From: Thioploca ingrica | Lineage (GTDB): Bacteria; Pseudomonadota; Gammaproteobacteria; Beggiatoales; Beggiatoaceae | NCBI GenBank assembly: GCA_000828835.1 | Contig: AP014633.1 | Span: forward strand, 3,100,001 to 3,164,000 | Length of the DNA stretch: 64,000 bases | Reading direction: 5' to 3' | Part shown: positions 16,391 to 25,564 of the stretch, in pieces | Layout of the letters: every line of letters begins with the position of its first letter | How positions within the stretch are numbered: position 1 is the stretch's first letter | Position numbers and translations under genes: made by a program | The notes under the pieces: model-generated | What the model was told of the DNA's origin: nothing | Seen by the model: only the letters and a program-made list of their open reading frames with translations | Database searches by the model: none

Positions 16391-17755
16391 ATGAGCATGA
16401 CAGCCCATATTCTAGTCGTTGACGATGAACCGGCTATTGGTAGCCTAATAAAAGAAATCCTTGAAGACGAAGGTTTTCAAGTCAGTATTGCCGAAAATGG
16501 TCAAGCAGCTCGCCAATTACAACGGGAACTGAGACCAGATTTAATCTTACTGGATATTTGGATGCCGGATATTGATGGGATTACTTTACTCAAAGAATGG
16601 CGTGGGAGTGGTTTAATCGATCACCCGATTATCATCATGTCCGGACATGGTAATATTGAAACGGCAGTAGAAGCCACCCGGTTGGGTGCTTATGATTTTA
16701 TTGAGAAACCGCTCTCAACCTCGAAAATGCTAATTACGATAAACCGTGCTCTAGAAATGGCTTCTCTACAACGAGAGAACTCTGGATTACGCAAACACAC
16801 CGTCACTGAACCACTTGGGCATAGTCCAATCATGACGGCTTTACGAGAACAGGTTAAACGCATTAATCAACACAATACTAGTGTGTTAATTAGTGGTGAA
16901 TCGGGTAGTGGACGTACCTTATTTGCGCGCTATATTCACCAGAATAGTCAAATATATACCGGACCTTTCGTGCAAATGCGGGTTGCCGGCATGAGTTCAG
17001 ATAACCAATTTACCGAATTATTTGGTCGCCACGAAAGTAATCATATGGCCCGTTTGGAGCAAGCCAATGGTGGAACCCTATTTATTAAAGATATTGCTGA
17101 TATGGATGATGCCGTACAGGCACGCTTACTAAATAGCCTAGAAAATCAATCGTTTTTACCGAATGGGAGTACTGAACTGATTCCGCTGAAAGTACGAGTG
17201 ATTGCCGCCACCGGCCATCATATTGAACAAGCGCTTACCGCCGGCCGATTACAAGAGGATCTTTATTACTACCTTAATATTATCCCTTTACATATTCCAC
17301 CCTTGCGTGAGCATTGTGAAGATATTCCGGAATTACTCGAATTTTACGTCAATTTATTTGTTAATCAGGAAAACCTTCCCTATCGTCATTTTACCGTAGC
17401 CGCACAAAATCGGTTGCGTAATTATTCTTGGCCGGGAAACGTGCGGGAACTGAAGAATTTAGTGCAACGGTTATTAATTTTAGGGAATAATCATCAGATT
17501 GATGTTGAAGAAATTGAACAAACTTTAACCCCTTCTTCTCGTCCAACCCCGATGGGAAATTTATCCATTTATGATTTGCCGCTGCGTGAAGCACGAGAAC
17601 AATTTGAACGGACTTATTTAGAACATCAATTACAAGAGGTGGGTGGTAATGTGAGTAAAGTGGCTTCACGGGTTGGTTTAGAAAGAACCCATTTATACCG
17701 TAAATTACGTGCCCTCGATATTGATCCTAAACAGTCATCTAAAAATAAGAAGTGA
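16391..17755 (+). CDS. NtrX-like response regulator with degenerate AAA+ domain
   Basis: 454 residues. Receiver domain with DD at 11-12, phospho-acceptor Asp55 and Lys106, apparently intact. The central AAA+ region has Walker A GESGSGRT (Lys replaced by Arg175), a Walker B altered to LFIKDIAD (family LFLDEI), and no GAFTGA loop at all: ELFGRHESNHMARLEQANGG runs straight through. WPGNVRELKN and a C-terminal Fis helix-turn-helix (SKVASRVGLERTHLYRKLRAL) remain. Loss of GAFTGA is known in some NtrX proteins, which regulate sigma-70 promoters instead of sigma-54. Here ATP hydrolysis is probably lost too, leaving a phosphorylation-controlled DNA binder. It sits 36 bp after its kinase. Confidence 0.88.
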   Translation: MSMTAHILVVDDEPAIGSLIKEILEDEGFQVSIAENGQAARQLQRELRPDLILLDIWMPDIDGITLLKEWRGSGLIDHPIIIMSGHGNIETAVEATRLGAYDFIEKPLSTSKMLITINRALEMASLQRENSGLRKHTVTEPLGHSPIMTALREQVKRINQHNTSVLISGESGSGRTLFARYIHQNSQIYTGPFVQMRVAGMSSDNQFTELFGRHESNHMARLEQANGGTLFIKDIADMDDAVQARLLNSLENQSFLPNGSTELIPLKVRVIAATGHHIEQALTAGRLQEDLYYYLNIIPLHIPPLREHCEDIPELLEFYVNLFVNQENLPYRHFTVAAQNRLRNYSWPGNVRELKNLVQRLLILGNNHQIDVEEIEQTLTPSSRPTPMGNLSIYDLPLREAREQFERTYLEHQLQEVGGNVSKVASRVGLERTHLYRKLRALDIDPKQSSKNKK

Positions 17756-18460
17756 TAAAATTAAAAACTAACTATAGTAAATATTTCAATGGAGTATATA
17801 CTATAATTAATGATCAAATAATCAATAGAGAATGGAATGGGTAAAATCAACTTGATCATTTTCAGTGGGTGCTGATAACGATTAGGTGAGTCAAGTAAAA
17901 TCTTCTCTGGAGATAAGTTATTCAACCCAAAACCAGTTTAAAGACATTTTATTATCACACCTTGAAAAAAGGTTCAAACCAGTACACAACCAACAATGAG
18001 ATGAGCAATTGGGTAACAAGAAATTGCAACTCCTTGTTACAGTAGAATTATTTCTTCTTCAGCACGACCAGCTTGAAAAGCGATTCAAATGAGATGAAAC
18101 CAAAGTTAATTTTTATCTTTAGCTATTGAAAGTAATAAATTTTTATTTACTGGTTATTAACAACAACCGGTAAAAAACAACTGAGCCGATTTAGAGAGCG
18201 CCAGCAAAGGTTAATAAGTGATGATTTATACTTTAAGACCAAAACTCAGGCGTGCTCTTGGTACATTGTTTCCAATAGCAACAACCGACTGATAACTTGG
18301 AATGACAAGTCAGAGAGCACCACAGTAGAGATTTCTTTTGAATTTATTGATATCATTTATTTGGTACCCGGTTATGCCTGAGTGTGCAGAATTAAGAATA
18401 AAGCATCTACCTCTTTATTCAGACAGTCACTTGTTACCTCAATAGCTGGTAGGTAGGATA
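17756..18460. other. 700 bp spacer before the hybrid kinase, one perfect inverted repeat
   Basis: No coding frame is supported. At 18013-18040 there is GTAACAAG, a 12-base loop, and CTTGTTAC, a perfect 8 bp stem without a T-run. Further on, related stretches CAGGCGTGCTCTTGG (about 18249) and CAGAGAGCACC (about 18310) are partly complementary, so the leader of the kinase mRNA may fold. No known riboswitch is recognised. Confidence 0.4.
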
Positions 18461-20770
18461 ATGGAAAAAATACCGATTGACACTTTACCACTATCGAAAC
18501 GTCTTTCTTATCGACAAGCTCGTTTAGTCGTTATGATTGCGGTCGGGTTAGGGATGTTATTTAGTTTTTTACAGATTTACTTAGACTATTTCTCTACCCA
18601 AAAGGAATTTGATTCGAGTATTAATCAATTAGTTGATACTATCAAACAACCGGCCATTCAAGCGGCGTATACTTTAGATCGGGGCTTAGCTGAAAAAGTC
18701 GTTCAAGGATTATTTCACTACCAAGCCATTTATAAAGTTGAATTATTAGATGATAGTAAAGAAACTTTAGCTATAGATAAAAAAGCTTTAATTGAAACTC
18801 AATGGCGTTGGATTTCTGAATTAATTTTTGGTCGAGAAAAAATTTATCAGATTCCCTTGTTTTTACCACAAAATAGTCAATTTGGCTTACTCAAAATCAC
18901 CGTTGATACCCACTTTATTGCGATTAGTTTTTTAGAAAGAGGCTTGGTCATTTTGATGTCGGGACTCGCCCGCCATTTGTTATTAGCCGCTTTGTTACTG
19001 TATTTGTTTCATTATATTGTTACCAAACCCCTGTTTAATATAGCCATCACTTTAGCCAGTATTGATCCATTTCAACCGGAAAAAAATCATTTATCCTCTC
19101 CACCAGGACATGATGAAGATGAGTTAGGCCAACTGGTTAATTCTATCAATCAGTTATTAAAATTTATCCGCAAAGGGATTACCGAGCGGGAGCGCATTTT
19201 ACAAGAAATGGAAGTGGCTAAACAGGCTGCCGAAGCGGCTAATGAAGCCAAAACCTTATTCTTACAGAAAATGAGTCATGAATTGCGAACGCCGATGAAT
19301 GGCGTGATGGGGATGTTACAACTGACTTTATACACTGAATTAACACCAACTCAGCGTGAATATTTAGAAATCGCCCAAACTTCTGGTGAGCACTTATCTG
19401 GACTAATAGATGATGTCTTGGATATTTCCACTATAGAAAAAGGGGAAGTAAAGCTGAAATGTGAACCGTTTGAAATCGGTAGAGTGGTTGAAGAAACTGT
19501 AGAATCTTTAGCAGAGCAAGCTTACGGTAAACAGATAGAATTAATTACTTTAATCACGCCAGAAATCCCCCAATGGGTCAAAGGTGATCGGGCGCGGTTT
19601 CGACAAATTATTACTAATCTATTAAATAATGCGATTAAGTTTACTGATCAAGGTGAAGTATTTATTCAAGTTAATCCGACCTTAGTGGATGATAAACAAG
19701 TCCTGCTTTACTGTGAAGTATCGGATACCGGCATTGGTATTCCTAAAGAAATGCGGCCTTATATTTTTGACAAATTTAATCAAGGCGATAATTCGTTAAC
19801 TCGCCAACATGAAGGTGCCGGAATTGGGTTAACTTTATGTAAACAATTAGTGGAGTTGATGGGCGGGAATATTGATGTCCAATCTGAGCTTGGACAAGGA
19901 AGTACCTTTTGGTTCTCAGTGATGTTACAACCGGCTGAGCAGCCAGTGGTTTCAACAATATCAAATAATTTTAATTGGTTACGAATATTAATCGTTGATG
20001 ATAGTGCTAATCAGCGCCGAGTTTTGAGTGAATATTTAACTCATTGGGAAGTGGTTTATGATACCGCTGATACGGCGTCATTAGCATTGAATAAACTCCG
20101 AGCCGCTGTTATCCAAAATAGACCTTTTGATATCGCTATTATTGACCAAAATCTACTTGACGCGAATGGAGCGAGTTTAAGTCGTACCATTAAAACGGAT
20201 GTTAATATTGTCACTACGCGCTTAATTATACTCACTCCCTTGTTGGCACCAACTCCACCGACCGGTCTCGATATTTATTTAAATAGACCCTTTCGTCAAA
20301 TGCAATTATATCAAGCTATTCAACAAGCTGAACAACTACAACCCGTTCATCTTTCCCAGGTTATTCCCGCGGTCGAGTCCTTATATCCTCATGATGAACA
20401 GAAAAACATCTTATTAGTAGAAGATAATACTTTTAACCAAAAAGTGGCTATCGGTTGTTTTAGAAAACTCGGGTTACATGTTGATGTTGCTCATAGTGGA
20501 CAAGAAGCAGTTTCTAAGCTCGCTCAGAGTCACTACGATGCTATTTTTATGGATTGTCAAATGCCAGAGATGGACGGCTATGAAGCAACTCGTCTTATTC
20601 GGCAACAAGAAGGATCTGAGCGCCATATTCCCATCATTGCTATCACCGCTAATGCCATAGAAACGGATCAGGAACGTTATTTGGCCGATTTAATGGATGA
20701 CTATATCAGTAAACCGTTTAAATTAGAAACATTAAGAGATATGCTACGACGGTGGATATTATCCTCTTAA
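18461..20770 (+). CDS. Hybrid sensor histidine kinase with two receiver domains
   Basis: 769 residues with AGGATA just before the ATG. Two membrane helices (about 23-45 and 165-187) flank a short extracytoplasmic sensor; HAMP-like linker; HisKA with MSHELRTPMNGVMG; HATPase with N box (NLLNNAIKF), DTGIGIP and GAGIGLTL; then two receivers. The first receiver (about 510-625) keeps an Asp in FDIAIIDQNLL but has NRPF where the conserved Lys-Pro should be, so it is probably degenerate. The second (about 640-760) is complete: VEDN, Asp in IFMDCQMPEMDG and Lys in ISKPF. No Hpt domain is present, so phosphotransfer must go to a separate protein. Confidence 0.9.
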   Translation: MEKIPIDTLPLSKRLSYRQARLVVMIAVGLGMLFSFLQIYLDYFSTQKEFDSSINQLVDTIKQPAIQAAYTLDRGLAEKVVQGLFHYQAIYKVELLDDSKETLAIDKKALIETQWRWISELIFGREKIYQIPLFLPQNSQFGLLKITVDTHFIAISFLERGLVILMSGLARHLLLAALLLYLFHYIVTKPLFNIAITLASIDPFQPEKNHLSSPPGHDEDELGQLVNSINQLLKFIRKGITERERILQEMEVAKQAAEAANEAKTLFLQKMSHELRTPMNGVMGMLQLTLYTELTPTQREYLEIAQTSGEHLSGLIDDVLDISTIEKGEVKLKCEPFEIGRVVEETVESLAEQAYGKQIELITLITPEIPQWVKGDRARFRQIITNLLNNAIKFTDQGEVFIQVNPTLVDDKQVLLYCEVSDTGIGIPKEMRPYIFDKFNQGDNSLTRQHEGAGIGLTLCKQLVELMGGNIDVQSELGQGSTFWFSVMLQPAEQPVVSTISNNFNWLRILIVDDSANQRRVLSEYLTHWEVVYDTADTASLALNKLRAAVIQNRPFDIAIIDQNLLDANGASLSRTIKTDVNIVTTRLIILTPLLAPTPPTGLDIYLNRPFRQMQLYQAIQQAEQLQPVHLSQVIPAVESLYPHDEQKNILLVEDNTFNQKVAIGCFRKLGLHVDVAHSGQEAVSKLAQSHYDAIFMDCQMPEMDGYEATRLIRQQEGSERHIPIIAITANAIETDQERYLADLMDDYISKPFKLETLRDMLRRWILSS

Positions 20771-21032
20771 GTTATTATTCTATTTTCTAGTTAAAGTCAT
20801 AATTAAACCGGTTTTTACCCGATTAGTCATTAATTAGGAACAAAATGTTTAATAATATCGGCCCGGCTGCCATCGCTAAAAAATATAATTTATCAAGGTT
20901 TAAATTGAGATTTATCGAGGAATGGCACTAACGCATCTTGATATGACTCGGTGGTTGTGTAATACTTTCCAAGGTCGTTAAATAGTGTTTACTTTTTTAG
21001 ATTTAACCATTAAAACAAGGAGGTATAAATAA

Positions 21033-21764
21033 ATGTATCAAGTTCGATTTTATAAAGGTGATTATCAATGGCGACAAAAACAAGCTAATCAAGACAAGTG
21101 TGTTGCTTATGTAGAACATCACTTTAATGCTTCACCCAATCTTCAATCAGACTACACCGTCGTTATCACCAGTTACAATGCTTCTGAATTGAGTAAAAAT
21201 TGGGGCAAGTCATATGCGCTGCGAATTAGTAAAGAGTTTAGTGTGCCTCTGGGAGGAAAAGGTGGTTTGTTAATAGGAGGTTACAATGGACGTGGTGATG
21301 GTAATCTCAAGTATACTTATATGCCAGCTATTTTATTAGAACCCCTATTTGCAAGTAATCCGATACATGCTGGCTGGATTCGTAGTGCCGAAGGACAAGA
21401 TAAATTAGCTAAAATGTTAGCAGACAGTATTATAGAATTTTTTCCTGATGGGAGTTTAATTGGATTTAGTGTCGGACATAAATATAAAACTTCTCGTCCA
21501 TCTGATCGCGGTGCACCACTTAGCGGCGGTGGTACGGAAGCAGATTATGCTGAGATAGTGATGGAAAAAGCCAAATCTCTACTGGAAAAGTATAGCCCCT
21601 CAGCAGTACCACCCCCCCCGGTCATTCCAACTGTGCCCACGAATGATGTTCGAGTGATTAAAGATGGCAAAGAACTTTGGGTATACACGGATATCGATGA
21701 AGATGATGAGCTTACTTGGGATACAGATAATCGCGTGCTCTACATTTCTAGCCAAAGCACTTAA
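21033..21764 (+). CDS. Amidase_3-like protein (divergent N-acetylmuramoyl-L-alanine amidase fold)
   Basis: 243 residues, no signal peptide, ribosome site AGGAGG 9 bp upstream. Residues 27-34 (VEHHFNAS) resemble the zinc-binding His motif of Amidase_3 enzymes, and residues 101-110 (LLEPLFASNP) resemble their Glu motif (xLVExGFLSN). A KLAKMLADSIIEFF helix follows, as in the family. A Pro-rich linker (PPPPVIP, about 193) leads to a 35-residue acidic tail. The motif match is partial, so muramidase activity is a hypothesis. Without an export signal it could be an endolysin-like or contact-delivered enzyme. Confidence 0.5.
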   Translation: MYQVRFYKGDYQWRQKQANQDKCVAYVEHHFNASPNLQSDYTVVITSYNASELSKNWGKSYALRISKEFSVPLGGKGGLLIGGYNGRGDGNLKYTYMPAILLEPLFASNPIHAGWIRSAEGQDKLAKMLADSIIEFFPDGSLIGFSVGHKYKTSRPSDRGAPLSGGGTEADYAEIVMEKAKSLLEKYSPSAVPPPPVIPTVPTNDVRVIKDGKELWVYTDIDEDDELTWDTDNRVLYISSQST

Positions 21765-21844
21765 TTAATCAGCTTATTTATATAACTAAATTAAAATTAA
21801 GTTTTATTTTTTATCTCGCCAATAATTTTTCTCTGTTAACCAGA

Positions 21845-21879
21845 GAAGCACCTCCGCTTAAGTTTGAGCGAGGTGCTTC
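21845..21879 (-). terminator. Stem-loop after the FKBP gene
   Basis: GAAGCACCTCCGCT, an 8-base loop, and AGCGAGGTGCTTC: a 13 bp stem with one bulge. It lies 34 bp past the stop of the minus-strand FKBP gene and between two convergent genes, a position expected for a shared terminator. There is no clean T-run on either strand, so the call is from position and stem strength. Confidence 0.55.
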
Positions 21880-21912
21880 AAGTGTAGTCAACTGTCTACA
21901 CCAGCAAAAGTT

Positions 21913-22887
21913 TTATTTACTCGGTTGAGCAGCAGAAGGTTCTGGTTGAGATTTTTCTGCAGAAGTTTCTTCAGGAGAGGATTGTTGTTGGGAAGAACTT
22001 TCCTTGGTCTTATCTTCAGCTGGGGTAGAATTCTTTTCCTCAGCGGGAGAAGGAGTTCCTTTTGGTTGAGCTTGAGAAGTTGATTCTTTTTGAGAATTGC
22101 TCTCTTTATCTGTAGTGGATTGAGAATCCGCTCCCTCTTTAGCAGAAGCCTTGTCTTCCTCTACCGGATTGACTGAAATCAACTCAATATCAAAAATCAA
22201 GGTCGCATTGGGACCAATTTTGCCACCAGGTACACCCCGATCACCATAACCCAATTTAGCTGGAACAACCAATTGCCATTTATCGCCTTCTTTCATCAGT
22301 TGTAATGCTTCGGTCCATCCAGGAATGACTTGATTAACTGCAAAAGAGGCCGGTTTACCCCGTTTATAAGAACTGTCAAATTCAGTGCCATCAATTAAAG
22401 TACCTCGATAATGAGTAGTCACTTGATCAGTGGCTTTGGGTGTTTTACCGGTACCTTGAGTAATCACTTTATACTGCAACCCACTGGGTAAAGTAATAAC
22501 ACCTTCTTTTGCCTTATTGGCGGTTAAAAAAGTTTCTCCCTCTTTGAGATTCGTTTCTGCTAACGCCTTGCGTTCTTCCGCTAGTTTAGCAAACCGCTCT
22601 TTCTGAAACTCTTTTAAAACATTGGCCATTTCTTCTGGAGTCAATAACGATTTTTTATCAGCGATGGCATCTTGAATACCTTTCATTAATAAGTCTAAAT
22701 TCAGTTCAATTTTTTGTTGTTTAAGACTATTACCAATATTTTGGCCAAAACTATAACTGAGTTTGTCTTGCTGGCTACTGAGAGCCGCTGGTTGTTCTTG
22801 AGGTTGAGCAACGGTTTCTTCAGCCGCAAATGTTATCAATGGCGTGGTTATCAAACCCACTGTAAATAAAATGTAACGAATTTTCAT
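21913..22887 (-). CDS. FKBP-type peptidyl-prolyl isomerase (FkpA/Mip type)
   Basis: 324 residues. Signal peptide (cut near TFAAEE), N-terminal dimerisation helices (about 40-125: LSYSFGQNIGNSLKQQKIELNLDLL ...), and an FKBP domain (about 145-240) with VTTHYRGTLIDGTEFDSSY, VIPGWTEALQLMKEGDKW and PAKLGYGD. It is a periplasmic folding catalyst that isomerises prolyl bonds. The last about 80 residues are a low-complexity Ser/Gln/Glu/Lys/Pro tail absent from typical family members, possibly a flexible surface or wall-binding extension. Start has AAGGAG upstream. Single gene between convergent and divergent neighbours. Confidence 0.93.
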   Translation of the reverse strand: MKIRYILFTVGLITTPLITFAAEETVAQPQEQPAALSSQQDKLSYSFGQNIGNSLKQQKIELNLDLLMKGIQDAIADKKSLLTPEEMANVLKEFQKERFAKLAEERKALAETNLKEGETFLTANKAKEGVITLPSGLQYKVITQGTGKTPKATDQVTTHYRGTLIDGTEFDSSYKRGKPASFAVNQVIPGWTEALQLMKEGDKWQLVVPAKLGYGDRGVPGGKIGPNATLIFDIELISVNPVEEDKASAKEGADSQSTTDKESNSQKESTSQAQPKGTPSPAEEKNSTPAEDKTKESSSQQQSSPEETSAEKSQPEPSAAQPSK

Positions 22888-23300
22888 TAAGACTCCTTAG
22901 TCTTCAATTAAGTTAAAGTTAACATCATACCTAATATAAAAGCGAGTTAACAAGACTCATCATTCCACTTTATAGTTATTAAAGCTTAATTATCTGAAAA
23001 AGGTAAATAAAAAAACTCGATTTTTATTTAGAGGTGATTATTCTATTGGCTGAATTTATTTTACCCGGTTAGAAAATCATTATTGGCGTAAAAAAACTAA
23101 ATAATAATGTTTATTAGTTAATAGCCATAATTCCTCTTGTGTTTACCCCATTATTGCTATTCATTAATCAATTTATCCATAAAAATAATGAGTATATAAA
23201 AAAATTATTTTATACTATATTAATTAGTGTGTAGACATTTATTATACTTACTGCTAGTAAATTAAGTATCTGATAAACCTTAAGGAGAGGTTTTACCACT
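22888..23300. other. AT-rich divergent spacer
   Basis: About 410 bp between the minus-strand FKBP gene and the plus-strand 76-codon gene. No coding frame, RNA gene or strong hairpin is supported. It should contain both promoters, but it is so AT-rich that single -10/-35 assignments would be unreliable. Confidence 0.4.
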
Positions 23301-23531
23301 ATGCAAACATATCTACTTAAGAAAGGCGTGTGCCCCTTCACACCGCCAATTGACCAATACTGGCATTCTTTCACAAGAGGTATAGATGATGCCGTTAACA
23401 ACCCAAAAGTTATCTGGATTTTTTACCCGATAAATAATAACACGGTAAAATGGGATGGCTCTGTCACCGGTGATGAGAGCTTATTATTTCTAGCCAAGCA
23501 TTGTTGGCATGAGAATCCAAATGGAACTTAG
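23301..23531 (+). CDS. Small hypothetical protein, first gene of a two-gene unit
   Basis: 76 residues. A strong AAGGAGAGG site precedes the ATG by 10 bp, which is the main support that it is real. It is rich in aromatic residues (WHSF, VIWIFYP, KHCWHENP), with two Cys and no signal peptide. No family is recognised. It ends 11 bp before the HTH/ATPase-like gene, so the two are almost certainly cotranscribed. Confidence 0.55.
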   Translation: MQTYLLKKGVCPFTPPIDQYWHSFTRGIDDAVNNPKVIWIFYPINNNTVKWDGSVTGDESLLFLAKHCWHENPNGT

Positions 23532-23542
23532 GGAGATATCTT

Positions 23543-24712
23543 ATGCCAGCTACCCTGTTTGGAAGATTACTTAATAATCACATGCGTCGCATTCGGGCCA
23601 GAGCAAGAGATGTTGCTGATGAATTAGGTGTCTCTCGACAAACGATACTGAATTGGATTCAGGGGACATCAATGCCAAAAAGTTGTAATAAAGTGATGAT
23701 TTGTGCGCAATTTTTAAGGCTGACTGAGAAAGAGATAGAGGAATTATTTACTGCGGCAAATTGTGATAAGCGTTCTCGTTACGAAATTGTCAATTTTGCC
23801 AGTCGGTTATTTATTGAATTATCTCATTTAACTTCCTACCCAGTTATGCTGTTATTAAGCCAAACCGATTGTAGTGCCTATCCTTTCCGCCAACTCTTGT
23901 TGCAAGAAGCAGCAGCAAAATATTCTGCTAATCAGGTGTTACCTATCCATATCCCTTTTTTTACAGGGACTAATATGAGTCGCTATTTTGTAGAATTTGG
24001 CAAACAGTGTCAGTTCAAAGAAGTAAATAATGAGTTTCGCTTTGAACACGCCTTGCAAGAACGATTAGAACAAAGTAACCCATTGTTTTTACTTATTACC
24101 CGCTTTGAACAAGGTTCGCCACTATTACGCGAACAGTTAGCGGGCATTTTGCATAATCTCAGTGATTTGTATCCCGGTCGCCTACATATCCTGCTCTGTG
24201 GCGGGGAAAAATTAGCTGAACTCAAATATCGAACCAGTAATTTAGCTTTGCTGACTCACGCTACCGTTAAACGGTGGCCAGAAATGACTCGTGCTGAAGT
24301 CTATGCTTTGCGCGATTACCGTTTTAAAGGCTTGTGGTTAAATGACGACATGGTAGATGAATTGTTGACTATCAGTGGTGCACAACTCCAATTGCTCGAT
24401 GAATGCTTAAGAATTAAACAGCAACATCCACAATTGGAATTCGGGGAATATCCTAATGCCTTGAGTGAATCGGATTGTGTTTGGCAACTGTTTACCCCCT
24501 TTACTCAAAATACCTCGACGAAACAACAACTAGAAAAATGGCTACAGCAAGAAGAATTAGGCAAAGCACAGCCTTATATTCTTGACGATCTGCTCCGTCA
24601 GTTATACTGGAAAAACTTACTGGTAGAGCGTGATAAACGTTTATATTGGCGATGTAGTACTTTGCGAATGGCCGGGTTAAAAATTTTAGGAAATAATACA
24701 GTTAACAATTAA
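23543..24712 (+). CDS. HTH protein with an ATPase-like domain lacking Walker A
   Basis: 389 residues, ribosome site GGGAGAT. An XRE-type helix-turn-helix occupies about residues 15-50 (ARDVADELGVSRQTILNWIQGTSMP). The following region has the secondary-structure pattern and one Walker-B-like strand (PLFLLITRFEQGS) of AAA/STAND ATPases, a sensor-like LHILLCGGEKLAEL strand, and a winged-helix-like C-terminus. No P-loop is present: the expected place reads YPVMLLLSQTDCSAYPFRQLL. I infer a regulator or sensor derived from a STAND-type ATPase that has lost nucleotide binding. Its partner is the 76-residue gene upstream. Not recognised as a named family. Confidence 0.58.
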   Translation: MPATLFGRLLNNHMRRIRARARDVADELGVSRQTILNWIQGTSMPKSCNKVMICAQFLRLTEKEIEELFTAANCDKRSRYEIVNFASRLFIELSHLTSYPVMLLLSQTDCSAYPFRQLLLQEAAAKYSANQVLPIHIPFFTGTNMSRYFVEFGKQCQFKEVNNEFRFEHALQERLEQSNPLFLLITRFEQGSPLLREQLAGILHNLSDLYPGRLHILLCGGEKLAELKYRTSNLALLTHATVKRWPEMTRAEVYALRDYRFKGLWLNDDMVDELLTISGAQLQLLDECLRIKQQHPQLEFGEYPNALSESDCVWQLFTPFTQNTSTKQQLEKWLQQEELGKAQPYILDDLLRQLYWKNLLVERDKRLYWRCSTLRMAGLKILGNNTVNN

Positions 24713-24718
24713 CTTAAC

Positions 24719-24753
24719 GTAGGGTGCGTTAGGCGTTAGCTTTAGCGTACCCT
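24719..24753. repeat. Short copy of the GTAGGGTGCGTTAGG repeat
   Basis: GTAGGGTGCGTTAGGCG ... followed by AGCGTACCCTT: one arm and a shortened, mismatched partner arm, right after the stop of the HTH/ATPase-like gene. A decayed or partial copy. Confidence 0.6.
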
Positions 24754-24806
24754 TGACTGAATTTCATCTACTAAACGATTATTGTGCTTTCATAACCATT
24801 TTTTAT

Positions 24807-25088
24807 ATGATTATTAGTTTTCGAGATAAAAAAACAGAAATAATTTTTAATGGTGAGCCAGTACGGGGTATTGATAAAAATTTGGCTAACAAGATACGCC
24901 GTCGTTTAGAATTATTAAATGCCGCTCAAAAAATCTCTGATTTATACTTTCCACCTTCCAATCGATTTCATGTACTTGAAGGTTTTGAACCAAGACGATA
25001 TGCGATTTGGGTCAATAATCAATGGCGCATTAGCTTCGTGTGGGGAGATAATGGCGTTTATGACGTTTACTTTGAAGATTATCATTAG
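24807..25088 (+). CDS. higB: HigB-type RelE-superfamily toxin
   Basis: 93 residues from the ATG at 24807; an upstream in-frame ATG at 24753 would add 18 residues absent from the family. The sequence follows HigB closely: MIISFRDKKTEIIFNGE start, KIRRRLELLNAAQ, PPSNRFHVLEG and RYAIWVNNQWRISFVW, then a C-terminal VYFEDYH. HigB is a ribosome-dependent mRNA endonuclease; the C-terminal basic/aromatic residues are in place. The antitoxin gene follows 20 bp downstream, the inverted toxin-first order typical of higBA. Confidence 0.9.
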   Translation: MIISFRDKKTEIIFNGEPVRGIDKNLANKIRRRLELLNAAQKISDLYFPPSNRFHVLEGFEPRRYAIWVNNQWRISFVWGDNGVYDVYFEDYH

Positions 25089-25108
25089 ATTAATATCTAG
25101 GAGCTACG

Positions 25109-25420
25109 ATGATGATACCTAAAAATAGACCCACTCATCCAGGTAAATTTATCCAAGAAGATATTTTAAATGAATGCCATCTAAGTCAAGCTCAATTGTC
25201 AATAGCCTTAGGTGTTTCACGTCATATTATTAATCAATTAGTAAATGAAAAACGTCAAATGACGGCAGATATGGCATTACGGCTGGGTCGATTTACTCAA
25301 ACGAGTCCGGAATTATGGTTAAATTTGCAACAAGCGGTGGATCTTTGGGAAGCATCTCATTCACCTAATGCAGAAAAAATTATTCAAATTAAACCATTTA
25401 GATCAGAATTTTCAGAATGA
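25109..25420 (+). CDS. higA: HigA-type antitoxin, XRE helix-turn-helix
   Basis: 103 residues. Start PTHPGKFIQEDIL is the HigA signature; helix-turn-helix at about residues 33-60 (SQAQLSIALGVSRHIINQLVNEKR); then MALRLGRFTQTSPELWLNLQQAVDLW, also diagnostic. It binds and silences HigB and represses the operon. GGAG upstream; two consecutive ATGs, either may be used. The C-terminal tail after DLWEASH is longer than in the shortest family members. Confidence 0.92.
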   Translation: MMIPKNRPTHPGKFIQEDILNECHLSQAQLSIALGVSRHIINQLVNEKRQMTADMALRLGRFTQTSPELWLNLQQAVDLWEASHSPNAEKIIQIKPFRSEFSE

Positions 25421-25564
25421 AAGAATTCTCAGAATAACAGCCGGATGAACATTCTAACTGATTTCAGAATCGGCTTTACCTTAAACTTTATCATTCTAAA
25501 CCCGCTGTTGAGCTTAATAACTACACCTTACTAAAATAAAACGACTTTTTCAAACTGGCTCGTT

